Origin: Cladocopium goreaui
Lineage: Eukaryota; Sar; Dinophyceae; Suessiales; Symbiodiniaceae
Direction of reading: 5' to 3'
Length of the DNA stretch: 64,000 nucleotides
NCBI GenBank assembly: GCA_947184155.2
Contig: CAMXCT020000444.1
Span: 1-64,000 of the forward strand
Below are positions 43,761 through 55,079 of the stretch, piece by piece; positions within the stretch are counted from its first letter, which is position 1; each line of letters starts with the position of its first letter. Made by a program: the position numbers and the translations under genes. The notes under the pieces were generated by a model. It worked only from the letters and a program-made list of their open reading frames with translations, did not search any database and was not told the origin of the DNA.

Positions 43761-44104
43761 TTCGATGAAAACAATATATTACATGATCTGAAAATTGTGG
43801 CTGAATTGCAATATTCCTGCCTGCCCATTCCCACCCATGCCCTTATTCAGGGCTAGAACCCTTGTTCAGGGTTTACTACCCATGCATGAAACCTTAGTCA
43901 CCTGAGTCAAAATCAATGTTTTTTTTGCAAAACAAAGTTTTGGAGAGTGATCTCATTTTAAGCAAAACTTAGATAGCTAAGGCTAATCTAATATGTATGT
44001 TGATGCTTCAAGATCCAAGGTATTTCAAGGTGTGTGTCACATATAGTCTTCCAAGATATTCATGATTAGCTTTATGTTAATATATCACAAATGTCATTAA
44101 CATA

Positions 44105-44725
44105 TCATTTCCAGCACATTAAAAACAAAATTACTTTACTTCGTGTGATCCCCACCATGACATTTATACATTTTCTTACTGGCAAATCTTCTGGCATTCT
44201 ATCTGGCATATCTTCTGACATTCTATTTGAAATTCTATCTGGCATATCTTCTGGCATATGATCTGGCATATCTTCTGGCATTCTATCTGGCAAATCTTCT
44301 GGCATTCTATCTGGCATATCTTCTGGCACTCTATCTGAAATATCTTCTGGCATTCTATCTGGCATATCTTCTGGCATTCTATCTGGCATATCTTCTGGCA
44401 TTCTATCTGGCATATCTTCTGGCATTCTATCTGAAATATCTTCTGGCATTCTATCTGAAATATCTTCTGGCATATATTCTGACATATCTTCTGGCATATT
44501 TTCTGGCATTCTATCTGGCAAATCTTCTGGCACTCTATCTGACATATCTTCTGGCATTCTATCTGGCATATCTTCTGGCACTCTATCTGACATATCTTCT
44601 GGCATTCTATCTGGCATATCTTCTGGCATTCTATCTGAAATATCTTCTGGCATTCTATCTGAAATATCTTCTGGCATATATTCTGACATATCTTCTGGCA
44701 TATCTTCTGGCATATCTTCTGGCAT
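44105..44725 (-). other. 206-codon Met-Pro-Glu-Asp repeat frame, not a gene
   Basis: Tetrapeptides MPED, MPDR, MSDR and ISDR result from the 12-bp unit. The opposite strand is open too (265 codons, 44,227-45,024). Both are products of repeat structure inside element B. Confidence 0.75.
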
Positions 44726-45325
44726 ATCTATCTGGCATATCTTCTGGCATATTTTCTGGCATTCTATCTGGCAAATCTTATGGCATTCTATCTGACATAT
44801 CTTCTGGCATTCTATCTGACATATCTTCTGGCATTCTATTTGGCATATCTTCTGGCATATCTTCTGGCATATCTTCTGACATTCTTTCTGAAATTCTTTC
44901 TAGCTTTCTTCTGCACATTCTTTGTCCCATATCTTCCTACATGAGGTCCGGCAGGGAACACTTGGCGTGGATACTCGCGGTTGAGGTCCGGCAGGGAACA
45001 CTGGGCGTGGATGGTCGTGGTTGAGGTCCGGCAGGGAACACTGGGCGAGGATGGTCGTGGTTGAGGTCCGGCAGGGAACATTGGGCGTGGATGGTCGTGG
45101 TTGAGGTCCGGCAGGGAACACTGGGCGTGGATGGTCGTGGTTGAGGTCCGGCAGAGAACACTGTGGATCGCGGGTCGCAGTTGAGCAAGGACGACGAGGA
45201 CGACGAGGACGACGGAGGACGAGGAGGAGGAGGAGAGGAGGACGAGGCAGGAGGAGGCGGAGGAGGAGGAGGAGGAGGAGGCAACTGACATAAAATCTAA
45301 CAACCCTCACCTGGCAGATGGGGAA
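44131..45325 (-). mobile_element. ~1.2 kb repeat-filled element, copy B, inserted in the right arm
   Basis: The left arm shows the uninterrupted target (CATTTTTTAGAG joined to TTTTGTTTTTAATG). In the right arm the element lies between those two halves, with at most a 1-bp target duplication. It carries the same parts as copy A: the terminal CACCTGGCAGATGGGGA hairpin, CCTCCT/GTCCTC units, 40-bp repeats (44,940-45,170, five copies), and a longer 12-bp ATGCCAGA array (44,155-44,935). It is longer than copy A because its arrays have more units. Confidence 0.75.
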
Positions 45326-45424
45326 CTCTAAAAAATGTTGTGTTTTTTACTTTCCATGGCACACAAAATGAAACTATCATTTTCAAAAACCAAACTATCA
45401 CAATCAAAGAACAGAGGTTAGCCT

Positions 45425-45570
45425 TAGCTTCGCACCTGCCACGCAAAAGCGGCGTTGATGTCACCAAGTGCCACGCCTGCCACGCAAAAGACCGCGGCGT
45501 CACAGCCGACCACGGGCGACCAAGCGCACAGCAAGAGCCAGCCCAGTGCCGTAAGTGCCACGCCTGTTGT
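45425..45570 (+). CDS. CHACHAK-type repeat segment, fragment
   Basis: The plus frame contains VDVTKCHACHAKDRGVTAD and then QEPAQCRKCHACCVC, built on the DNA unit AAGTGCCACGCCTGCCACGC. Similar Lys-Cys-His-Ala-Cys-His-Ala repeats are familiar to me from dinoflagellate genome translations, where they look like a dispersed repeat, not a defined protein. It lies just outside the right arm and runs into the 15-bp minisatellite. Confidence 0.45.
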
Positions 45571-47425
45571 GTGTGTGAGAACAAAGTTGTGGGTGGGAGA
45601 GTTGTCTGTGACAAAGATATGTGTGACAAAGTTGTGTGCGTGAGAGAGTGGTGTGTCTGAGAGAGTGGTGTGTGACAATGTTGTCAGTTACAAAATTGTG
45701 TGTGACAAAGTTGTGTGTGATAGAGTTGTGTGTGACAGAGATGTGTGTGACAATGTTGTCTGTTACAAAGTTGTGTGTGACAAAGTTGTGTGTGAGAGAG
45801 TTGTGTGTGACAAAGTTGTGCGTGACAATGTTGTCTGTGACAAAATTATGTGTGACAAAATTGTCTGTGATAGAGTCGTATGTGACAATGTTGTATGTGA
45901 AAGAGTTGTCTGTTACAAAATTGTGTGTGACAAAGATGTGTGTGAGAGAGTTGTGTGTGACAAAGTTGTGTGTGACAAAGTTGTGTGTGAGACAATGTTG
46001 TCTGTGACAAAGTTGTGTGTGACAAAGTTGTCTGTGATAGAGTTGTATGTGACAAAGTTGTATGTGAAAGAGTTGTCTGTTACAAAGTTGTGTGTAACAA
46101 AGTTGTCTGTGATAGAGGACTATGTGACAATGTTGTACTGTATGTGAAAGAGTTGTCTGTTACAAAGTTGTGTGTGACAAAGTTGTGTGTGAGAAAGTTG
46201 TGTGTGACAATGTTGTGTGTGTGACAATGTTGTCTGTTACAAAGTTGTGTGTGACAAAGTTGTGTGTGACAAAGTTGTGTGCGTGAGAGAGTGGTGTGTG
46301 TGTGTGTGTGAGAGAGTGGTGTGTGACAATGTTGTCTGTTACAAAGTTGTGTGTGACAAAGTTGTGTGTGATAGAGTTGTGTGTGACAAGGTTGTGTGTG
46401 ACAATGTTGTCTGTTACAAAGTTGTGTGACAAAGTTGTGTGTGATAGAGTTGTATGTGACAATGCCAATGCTGTATGTGAAAGAGTTGTCTGTTACAAAG
46501 TTGTGTGTGACAGAGAGTTGTCTGTGACAAAGTTGTGTGGTCTGTTACAAAGTTGTGTGTGACAAAGTTGTGTGTGATAGAGTTGTGTGTGACAGAGTTG
46601 TGTGTGTGACAAGTTGTCTGTTACAAAGTTGTGTGTGACAAAGTTGTGTGTGGTAGAGTTGTATGTGACAATGCCAATGCTGTATGTGAAAGAGTTGTCT
46701 GTTACAAAGTTGTCTGTTACAAAGTTGTGTGTGACAAAGTTGTGTGTGATAGAGTTGTATGTGACAATGCCAATGCTGTATGTGAAAGAGTTGTCTGTTG
46801 CAAACGTGTGTGTGACAGAGAGTTGTCTGTGACAAAGTTGTGTGGTCTGTTACAAAGTTGTGTGTGACAAAGTTGTCTGTGATAGAGTTGTATGTGGCAA
46901 TGTTGTATGTGAAAGAGTTGTCTGTTACAAAGTTGTGTGTGACAAAGTTGTGTGTGAGAGAGTTGTGTGTGACAACGTTGTGTGTGTGACAATGTTGTCT
47001 GTTACAAAGTTGTATGTGACAAAGTTCTCTGTGATAGAGTTGTATGTGACAATGTTGTATGTGAAAGAGTTGTCTGTTACAAAGTTGTGTGTGACAAAGT
47101 TGTGTGTGACAGAGTTGTGTGTGAAAGAGTTGTCTGTTACAAACTTGTGTGTGGCAAAGTTGTGTGTGATAGAGTTGTATGTGACAATGTTGTATGTGAA
47201 AGAGTTGTCTGTTACAAAGTTGTGTGTGACAAAGTTGTGCGTGAGAGAGTTGTCTGTGACAAAGTTGTGTGGTCTGTTAAAAAGTTGTGTGTGACAAAGT
47301 TGTCTGTGATAGAGTTGTATGTGAAAGGGTTGTCTGTTACAAAGTTGTGCGCGACAAAGTTCTTTGTGACACACAATTGTGTGTGACGAAGTTGTGTGTG
47401 AGAGAGAGTTGTGTGTGACGGAGGC
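45570..47425. repeat. 15-bp minisatellite AAAGTTGTGTGTGAC, ~1.85 kb
   Basis: Over 100 units with variants ending in GACAATG, GATAGAG and GAGAGAG. A higher-order block containing GACAATGCCAATGCTGTATG appears near 46,458, 46,668 and 46,760. Long ORFs of pentapeptides (VTHNF, CVTKL) on both strands are explained by the 15-bp period. Confidence 0.95.
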
Positions 47426-47429
47426 GGAG

Positions 47430-48425
47430 GAGAAGGCGGAGGCGGACGGGAGCGCACAACCGAAAAAAACGAACCCCACACAAAGATGTGGGGGAAAACA
47501 CTTAAGAGAAACAATGAAACACAGTAGAGTGTTGAAGCTAGGTTTCAGTATCGACAAATGCTGAGACTGGGAATCACGCGTAAAAAAAACTATCTCTGCG
47601 ATACTCATCAGTTCGGTTTGGAAGTACTCTGCCATATAATATATGTTTCGCTGGAATTCGCTGGCATATTTTGCTCACGCATGGTGTGGCCTGATACAAA
47701 GTGCGATAACACAATTACCATATGTCTTCAAAAGGAAAAAGTCTGATCAGCGGAGTGTTGCCGTGCCTTCCCTGTCTTTTTGGCAGGTTTCTCATTATGA
47801 TATGATTTGTTTCTTGCGATTTACAAAGATATTTTTTGCATTCCTTCGTGGACAAAAAACAAATACACATGATATGATATGTTTTGACATTTTGTCTAGC
47901 ACATTTAGTGGCATTTTGTTCCGAACAAATATCTCGTGCTGGGGTTTTTAAACATATATTGGGACGTGTTTTTTGGGCATTTTGGCATATTTACTGCAGC
48001 AAAACATGCAACAAGACATGACAATATGTTGTTGGAACATAATGATTGGAATATATGCACCACATTGAGACAAGCGCATTGAAAATCCGAGCGCCGCAAA
48101 AAAATCATCGCAGGACCTGAGGATATATGTAGAAATAAGTTGGACTGTTTCTAGTAGATTATTTGACCTATGTTTTGAGGCACGGATGTGTTCTGGAGCA
48201 CATACAGTCCGCCAAGTTGATATAAGCCCCGCTAAATTCACGACGAGCCGGGTTGAGCCTGGGACACAGATTTACGGTGAAGCCAACGAACTTCAACCCA
48301 CGACGCGCAGTTAATTAAGAGTCATGTCAACACCATTCAGCTTGCAATTTTCAAGCATGGTAATTGGCCGATATTCTTCCAAACAAACACGGCACTGGAC
48401 AAATCCGTGGAAATCAGTCATAACC
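47430..48425. other. No gene seen
   Basis: Begins with a short GGCGGAGGA-rich stretch; then ordinary AT-rich sequence with a GATATGATATG run near 47,795-47,885. Confidence 0.4.
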
Positions 48426-48434
48426 ACACATATT

Positions 48435-48620
48435 GTAATAATTATATGTATATATATAATTACATTATATATAATTACATTTTATATGTATACATTATAT
48501 ATATATATTATTATATTGTATTATATTATACTATATTGTATTATATTATATTATATTAGATCATATTATATCAATATATATATACATGTGTACATATATA
48601 TTATATATAAATATATATAC
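48435..48620. repeat. AT microsatellite
   Basis: TATATTATA units. Confidence 0.9.
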
Positions 48621-48629
48621 CCGGTTCCA

Positions 48630-49500
48630 AAGGATGTATCTGCTATAGTCGTTCTCTACTAGGCTATACTGGGATTTTTCGTTCTATACACAAGCCTCTG
48701 AGCCAAGCTGATTTCCTTCAGTATGTCCTACTGAGCCATTTTCTGGGGTGTCTATGTTGGCCTCATGGGCCTTATGGGCCAGTTTCCTGCTATAGTCGTT
48801 CGAAGTAGTTTTGTGAAATTTTGTGAAATCCCTGTATTGTCGTTGATCTTATGGACCTCGGTTCCAGTATGTTCGTTCAGCTTTACCCAGTGTGTTCGAG
48901 CAGAACCCTGGTATGTTCGAGCAAACCTGCAACGTCCTAGCCTATACCAGATATGGTCGAGGAAGACTAGGGTATATATATGTATATTTGTATTAATGTA
49001 TCATAAATCGAGCAATCATCTGTGGTGGTGGGGTTGTTCATTACCAGCAATCGAAGCCTGCAGTGGCGTGGCCAAAGGTGAAAGCTCCGGCTGCCATTCC
49101 ATTCGACGTGGCAATCTTTCTTGCGTTGCCGTGATCGGATGACGAGGAACCTCTTGTGATCTATTGCTGCATATTGCTACGTTTTTTCTTTGGGGCTATG
49201 GATTGATTTAAGGGAAAATCTTCGGGAAACCATGGTTTTTCATGTTTTTCGCATGATATATATATATATAATATATATATATATTCATCCAATCCTAGGA
49301 TACTAGAAGGACAGTCGTTTCTTTGCGATAACAGTGCGTAGTCAGTTTGTCTCCAAGTATATTCCAGGTTCACTACCCATTGACCTGCGATGTCCAGACC
49401 GAGGCTGTTTAAAGTCGAGGCAGAAAGTCAGTCAGCATCCGTAAAACATGTACATATCAAGCAAAGAGATATATGATGATACATGCGGATAGAATCTATC
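48630..49500. other. No gene; CTATAGTCGTTC-like motifs and an AT run
   Basis: CTATAGTCGTTC occurs at 48,642 and 48,790, with looser relatives between. A TATATA tract lies at 49,257-49,284. Confidence 0.45.
49199..49245. repeat. Dispersed repeat, shared with 57,847-57,895
   Basis: TGGATTGATTTAAGGGAAAA and, after a short variable part, GGAAACCATGGTTTTT match 57,849-57,892. Probably a fragment of a MITE; no full ends found. Confidence 0.55.
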
Positions 49501-49537
49501 CACAAATCACAGTGGTACAATATAGTATAGTATCATA

Positions 49538-50126
49538 TTACCTTTCAGAAACTGCAAAATCGATGATTGCGCTCGGCCCTTGCAATCCGACATAACATGA
49601 CCCATGCCGATCTGTTTGTCGCCCTTGTCCGCTGTTGGTTTCCTTACGATGACAACGACAACAGCATCTCTCAGCAGCAACGTCAACACGCTGGAAACGA
49701 CGGGAAGATCGCGCTGACAGACAGGGGCTGACGGTCATGATTGAAGCGCAAATGCCAGCGCGTCGCATCATGTGGCTGGCACCGGCGGAAGAACGCTGCA
49801 TTCCTTTCTTTATACGACACGGTATCTTTCCCCAAGCACTTTTTTGTTTTTCGACACAAATCCGAACATTCTTTGGCCATTTGTTGTTTTGCGTTTGATG
49901 CTCGGACAAACTTCAATGCAATTGGATTCCATGCCAGTACAGTAGCATGACTCGCAAACCTGCGCGTTGTGACACTGGCCAGTACGCCGAGGTGATTTTG
50001 TTTTTGCTTCCAAGTTGAAGTTGCGTAGGCCTGAATCTGGAACTGCTGTTCACGATACTTGACTATTTCTGGATCTCGGCTCGTCACGCATAATTTTTGC
50101 ATTTTGAACAGCAACAACTCCGACAT
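49538..50126 (-). CDS. Doubtful ORF region
   Basis: Three minus frames overlap; the longest (50,126-49,683, 147 codons) starts MSELLLFKMQKLCVTSRDPE. A second includes QCHNAQVCESCYCTGMESNC with a cysteine cluster. Sequence complexity is higher than in the flanks, but no frame is clearly preferred and no domain is recognised. It may be a decayed gene. Confidence 0.25.
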
Positions 50127-50583
50127 GTCTTATCCACCGTTGGGGTAGGAGTTGTGTCCTCAACCTCTTGTTTTCTCGGTCAATGTTTGGGTCGGCACTG
50201 TTCACGATAGGATGAGCGTTGCAGGCTGTTTGGAAAAAGTGGTTGACTATATTTAAATATGGTTAACTATTGTTTGTGATACGTATATTTAACCAACACT
50301 AGTTGTGAACAAACAATATACTATATATATATGTGTATGATGTATAATTATAATATATATATTTACATATCTGATATTTATGATTGATTCCGATATCGTT
50401 GAATAGTGTGGAGATATTCGTTCCAATCCTTGCTCATTGAGTTCTTCGCGTGTTTCCCTTCGCGTTGCAAGTTTCGTTGGGTCGTCCACGTCATGTTGCC
50501 GTCAAGTCGAGACCCGCTGGAATGCATTCCCCACAACCCCCGAAAACAATGGCACGGTAAATCTGGTGAGATTGATACTTAGT
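50127..50583. other. No gene seen
   Basis: Contains a short AT-rich run at 50,315-50,370. Confidence 0.4.
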
Positions 50584-50686
50584 TACCTCTGGTAATTTAA
50601 CATAGCTATTGAAAATAGCCATTTATAGTGAATTTTCCCATGAAAAATTGTGATTTTCCATAGTTATGTTAAATTACCAGAGGGTA
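50584..50686. mobile_element. MITE, TACCCTCTGG family
   Basis: Ends TACCTCTGGTAATTTAACAT and its complement at the right form ~27-bp inverted repeats. The internal CCATTTATAGTGAATTTTCC is shared with other copies. Probable TA duplication. Confidence 0.85.
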
Positions 50687-50689
50687 CTT

Positions 50690-51690
50690 GGTACAACAGT
50701 GACATAGTTTTTTTCAGTCACAAACAAATCTCATTCAATTTCCCCCAATGTTGGTGCCATCGCCAAACACATGCAGTCCAAGCGCACTTTTTCACTTCCA
50801 GCGGCATCAGTCGGATCGAGATATGAAAATCAATGTTGACCCCGCACCAGGATCAACGAACGTTAAGCCACATGTTTTGTTTTGTTTTGTTCAATGTCAA
50901 TCTAAGGCAAATGCTTCGTCATGATCAATGCTTCTATGTTTTGAGAATCCACAAATATCCAGAATGCAAATGCTTGCTTCAGAAAAGCTGATACGTCTCC
51001 CTGCCTGCGTGCTTCTTTCGGTGATCCTTGCACTATCATGTACTATCTACTTGCATTTCAATGAATGAAATCCCAGTCGGTAGTCTTGTAAGCTGACATC
51101 CATCAATATTAGCTTGCATTCAAACAAGAATGAACTGGAATGCTTAACGACGCATAGATGGCACCTCCAAAACAATCAAATTGACTCTAGAAAGAAATCT
51201 GGAAATTTCGCTGTGCATGTTCTTCATGTTCTTTTCTGCGTATCTTGGATCATGTTCCCCAAAAACGTCCAATGTATTTGCTCCCAGATTTGAATTCCAA
51301 ATATAGTGATCTATTCATGAATTATCACTTGTCAATTGTCATCAATTATCAACAACAATCGATTTGACGCATTGTTCAATTTATTATTTACCAATAGCCG
51401 TTTCCCCTTTCTTTGTGGGTTTGGTTAGCTACCTCTCTCGGGTGCTTTCTTTCTCCAGCACTCCCACAGCAACCACCGGTCCAGGCTCTCGCCGTCCGAT
51501 GGCTATGGTACACAGGATCTACAGGGCCCGGGCCCGTCGGATTCGTCGGACACAGCCCAGCCCATCCCATCCCCAGCCCAGGGGCTAGTCGGCTAGTTGT
51601 AAGAATGGCAGCCCAGGTTGAACCAACATTCACAATCATCAATAGGTATCAATAGGTTGTATAATAACAATTCATAACCATCAATGACTG
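50690..51690. other. No gene seen
   Basis: Unique sequence; a G/C-rich stretch at 51,470-51,600 carries overlapping frames on both strands without support. Confidence 0.4.
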
Positions 51691-51695
51691 GATGA

Positions 51696-51826
51696 CTGGT
51701 TGGTGGTTGAGCCAACCCCTCTGAAAAATATGAAAGTGGAGTTCGTCAATGGGAAGGATGACATCCCATATATGATGGAAAAATGTTCACATGTTCCAAA
51801 CCACCAACCAGTTCTGGATTGATTCC
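51696..51826. mobile_element. Second MITE family, full copy
   Basis: Left end ACTGGTTGGTGGTTGAGCC and right end complementary to CTGGTTGGTGGTTTGGAACA. The interior GAGTTCGTCAATGGGAAGGA, then TGACATCCCATATATGA, is shared with 61,547-61,630. Confidence 0.7.
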
Positions 51827-52386
51827 AATCCTCAGGTACAAACACACAGGTCGTTGCTGACTTAATCATCTCGAAAATGGTGATTCCCTCCATCCAGAAA
51901 ACACATCATGACTTGAAAGTGGAATCGTCTCCGGACGTAGTCACAACAATTCATGTTTGAAACTGCCACTGTCCAGCTAGTACAACTCATGAGTGTTACT
52001 CATCTAGAAACCCATTGGCTTCAAACATGTTTACCATTTTAATGATGTGGGAATGATATCAACAAAAAACAACCACTATTTGCATCTAGAATCTACAAGC
52101 ATAACTGGAGGTATAGTCCAAATTACAGCCAATTCACTGCAACTGGCTATCTGTTTATTCTTCGTAGGGCAATTTCAGGCTAGTAACCATCTTACACATG
52201 ATATGTTATTGGATGAGTTTCCAATGTGTTTTTTGAACTTTTGTTGATTGCATGCATGGGGTTCCCACGTAATGTTTCTTTCAAGTTTTTTCATTTTGCT
52301 TGGGGTTGTAGGTTTAATATGGTTTAATCGCTTACAAAGTACCACACATTCACCAATCATAACCAATCCATGCATGAGTTTTGTAT

Positions 52387-52496
52387 TACCCTCTAGTTAT
52401 GACTAACATAGCTATAGAAAACCCACCCATTTTGGTAAACCATCTCTTTCTATGGGCCATCTATACCATGGCTATGTTAGTCATAACCGGAGGGTA
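52387..52496. mobile_element. MITE, TACCCTCTGG family, TTATGACTAACATAG subtype
   Basis: Starts TACCCTCTAGTTATGACTAA; the right end is its near complement. The interior includes CCATCTATACCATGGCTATG. Confidence 0.85.
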
Positions 52497-52656
52497 GCTT
52501 GGTGGTTTTGGGTCTGAAGTCACTAGATGCATCAGCCAAATGGGACCATCGTAGGGATGAAACGTAGCATTAATGATGATCAACAGCCAGTTGCAAAGCT
52601 TCAGAAATCCCATGAAATCCCTATGTCATGCTGCTAAAAATCACATGTTCATTGAT

Positions 52657-52770
52657 TCAGTCCCCATGTTGCTGGGCCAAGTCCTCTATTTCCGGCACGA
52701 TTTTCCGTGCCGCAGTGCACAGCACTGCAACCTCTCTCATTGCCCGAAGACATCTGCGGCCATCACTGTC
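52657..52770 (-). CDS. Candidate exon, unidentified
   Basis: Minus frame encodes RAMREVAVLCTAARKIVPEI and EDLAQQHGD before TGA. Just upstream (higher coordinate) another minus frame, after a GTGCCCAG|G acceptor, reads ERRLREFLGAKTVMAADVFG. Either could be the true frame. The local GC-rich stretch stands out from the flanks. Confidence 0.32.
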   Translation of the reverse strand, partial: DSDGRRCLRAMREVAVLCTAARKIVPEIEDLAQQHGD

Positions 52771-53189
52771 TTAGCGCCCAGGAACTCCCGCAAACGCCTT
52801 TCCTGGGCACGTGGGAAACCTCACTAGGTCCTGCCCCCTAGCTAAGTCTGTTTATAAAATTGTTTAAGTAGGTTAACCTTTGGAATTATGGGAGATATCT
52901 CACATTAGTTAAGGGGGTGAAACTAAGCCAACAAACATAACTAGGGAGCCACCAGTGTAACAGTGGAGATTCATCAATATTGTTGTCACCAAAAATGAGG
53001 ACACAGCCAGCAATCATCGATCAGCAATCATGAGGATATATTATGGGATTGTCTTTAAAATTGGTGGACTTAACCAACAAAATGCTGGATTCCCAGCATT
53101 TTTCCTGAAATCTTTCTGGGAAAACCATCTATGAAATGGCTACGGCTATGATGGTTTAACCAACAAACACAGGGATATCGGAAACCAAG

Positions 53190-53592
53190 ATGGGGGTATT
53201 AAGTATGATTGGATATACATGGATATCCAACCGAAGGTCAGGTGTTCGGAAAGTGCCGCCGGAGACCGGATACAGCTTGTCCTTGCAAACGGACTTTCGT
53301 CCATCCCGTATTTTGACAAGTTCCTCCTGCTGTTGGCCATGATGAAGGCTCGACTGAAGTAAGAAGCCACCAAACAGCCGAAATCAGAGCATATCAAAGT
53401 GCTGAACTCCTTGATTTCCGAAGAACCAACCTGGTACTTGAACTCAAGTTTGTTGAAAGAACAGCATCGTCTCTTAGGACTCGTGTGCTGAACCTGAGGC
53501 GAGATCACAGAAGTTCTTCTCACAGGGCCATCCAGAAGTGCATCCACTGGCGAAACCACTGGCGACACCCGGCGAGATCGACTATGAGCTTG
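53190..53592 (+). pseudogene. Decayed coding sequence, unidentified
   Basis: One plus frame reads YDWIYMDIQPKVRCSESAAG, continues to SSIPYFDKFLLLLAMMKARL, hits a TAA near 53,378, then in the same frame gives KSEHIKVLNSLISEEPTWYL and LLKEQHRLLGLVC. A one-base shift then opens KFFSQGHPEVHPLAKPLATP. Composition is protein-like throughout. The in-frame stop and shift suggest decay, although AAG|TAAGAA could mark an unrecognised intron. The opposite strand has a 140-codon ORF that I take as the shadow. Confidence 0.42.
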
Positions 53593-54090
53593 CCGTAATT
53601 TGTGAACATATTGAATGAAACCTTACTCTCCAAGAAATTCACTAACATATTGAACAATCACCATATTTAGGTTATATTTTCCTTGAGAAACCATTGGTTT
53701 TTCATATCTATATCAATGATGTCGGTCATGTTTATGTACTAGAAGGTATCATCTCTCTCCGAACTGGAACAGAATAGGCGTTTTCAAAATCAAAACTTGT
53801 AGCAGTACTACTGACCATGTCTATCCTCCCAGCTCAACTCCGGTAAGATTGGCGGTCCCATTTTGTGGCTCGTCATCCAGATTGGTTCTTAAGGGATAGT
53901 CCTGGAACCGTTGCTGTCATCAAACGTCACCCATCGTCATGGACATCAAACTTCACGGGATGGAATCTAAATCACCCATGTCACCCATATGACTCATATG
54001 GCACCATTTTTTCGGCGATGGTAAAACAAAACCATGCCCATTTGTGGGAGCGGTCAATTTCTTGGCTTTCCCATCCCCCGATCATGGAAA

Positions 54091-54208
54091 TCCATCTGGT
54101 TATGACATTGCCAGTTTGCCATGGAAAATCCACCCATGTTTTAATAGGTAAACCATCTATAGGGCCATCGAACTACCATGGCGAACTGTTAGTCATAACC
54201 AGAGGCTA
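54091..54208. mobile_element. MITE, TACCCTCTGG family, degenerate
   Basis: Left CCATCTGGTTATGACATTGC and right end TTAGTCATAACCAGAGGCTA, with the family interior GGAAAATCCACCCATGTTTT. Confidence 0.7.
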
Positions 54209-54456
54209 CTCATAATATGGGACCTTAAAATATAATAAACTGAAGAGATCAAATATGAAACCAGGGTCTCGGTTGGGCAAATCGTATATGATGAGGAAGG
54301 GATTACACAGTGATCATGTCGGCTATCGCCAGACGTGACTGTTAAGTTCACCTCCAGGCGTTGGTTTGTTCCGTCCTCAGTGTACCATAGGGAAACCATA
54401 GGAAAATGGAGGTTTTAATAGGAAAACCATAGGAAAACCATAGGAAAATGGATGTT

Positions 54457-54574
54457 TACCCTCTGGTAATTTAACATAGCGAACTGGAAAGATCCACCAT
54501 GCTATTCATGGGAAAATCCACTATTTCGACTGGGCCATTTTCCATGTCGCTTTTTGTATGTTTACCAGAGGGTA
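54457..54574. mobile_element. MITE, TACCCTCTGG family
   Basis: Starts TACCCTCTGGTAATTTAACA, ends GTTTACCAGAGGGTA. Preceded by a small TAGGAAAACCA tandem (54,390-54,450). Confidence 0.85.
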
Positions 54575-54969
54575 CATTCCGGCAACTCTATGGAAGTCCC
54601 ACATTTTGGAGCTTGTAATCGGTTGTAATCAGCGTCTGAGTTTGTGAACTCCCTCTATGGTGGCTGTGGATGACAACGATATATCCACCATAAATCCAAC
54701 AGTTAGCCCGGTTAGAATCCGACTTCAAAGGTGCGTCCCCAGGAAAAAATCATTTGGGGGACCCTTCCTTTGCAGTTGGGCTGGAAAAAGGTGACATCAT
54801 AGAGTGATGACCTCCATTAGTTGGGCTAAAAAAACATCCACTTAAATATGTATTTATAACTCCATCCCCAAGCCCCAAGTCCCTGTCTGGTCCTGATTTT
54901 CAGTGGCTAAAAAACAACCCAAAAACCTCCATCAGCAACGCCTCTGAGCCCCCGCGCGGTATCAGCGGC

Positions 54970-55065
54970 ATCATCCGCATCGCCGTCGCCGTCGGCGTCG
55001 CCGTCGGCGTCGTCACCGTCGCCGTCGTCGTCGTCGCCGTAGCCGTACTGGTCTTCGTCGTCATC
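54970..55065. repeat. GC-rich GCCGTC/GTCGTC microsatellite
   Basis: Hexanucleotide and trinucleotide units in otherwise AT-rich DNA; the Thr/Ala-rich minus ORF is a by-product. Confidence 0.85.
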
Positions 55066-55079
55066 TGTGGAGCAGCCAG

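Larger units (their letters stand above)
41765..45419 (-). repeat. Right arm of giant inverted repeat
   Basis: Reverse complement of 38,294-41,260. It has fewer hairpin-array units than the left arm (two to three against six) and carries element copy B. It ends at ACAGAGGTT (45,419), after which similarity to the left flank stops. Confidence 0.92.

Noticed and set aside
44227..45024. 265-codon plus-strand ORF, the longest in the window
   Set aside because: It is the reverse reading of the 12-bp ATGCCAGA array; the opposite strand is equally open and no unique sequence supports a protein.
46925..47635. 236-codon minus ORF with VTHNF repeats
   Set aside because: Produced by the 15-bp minisatellite; only the first ~60 codons are unique and they show no coding features.
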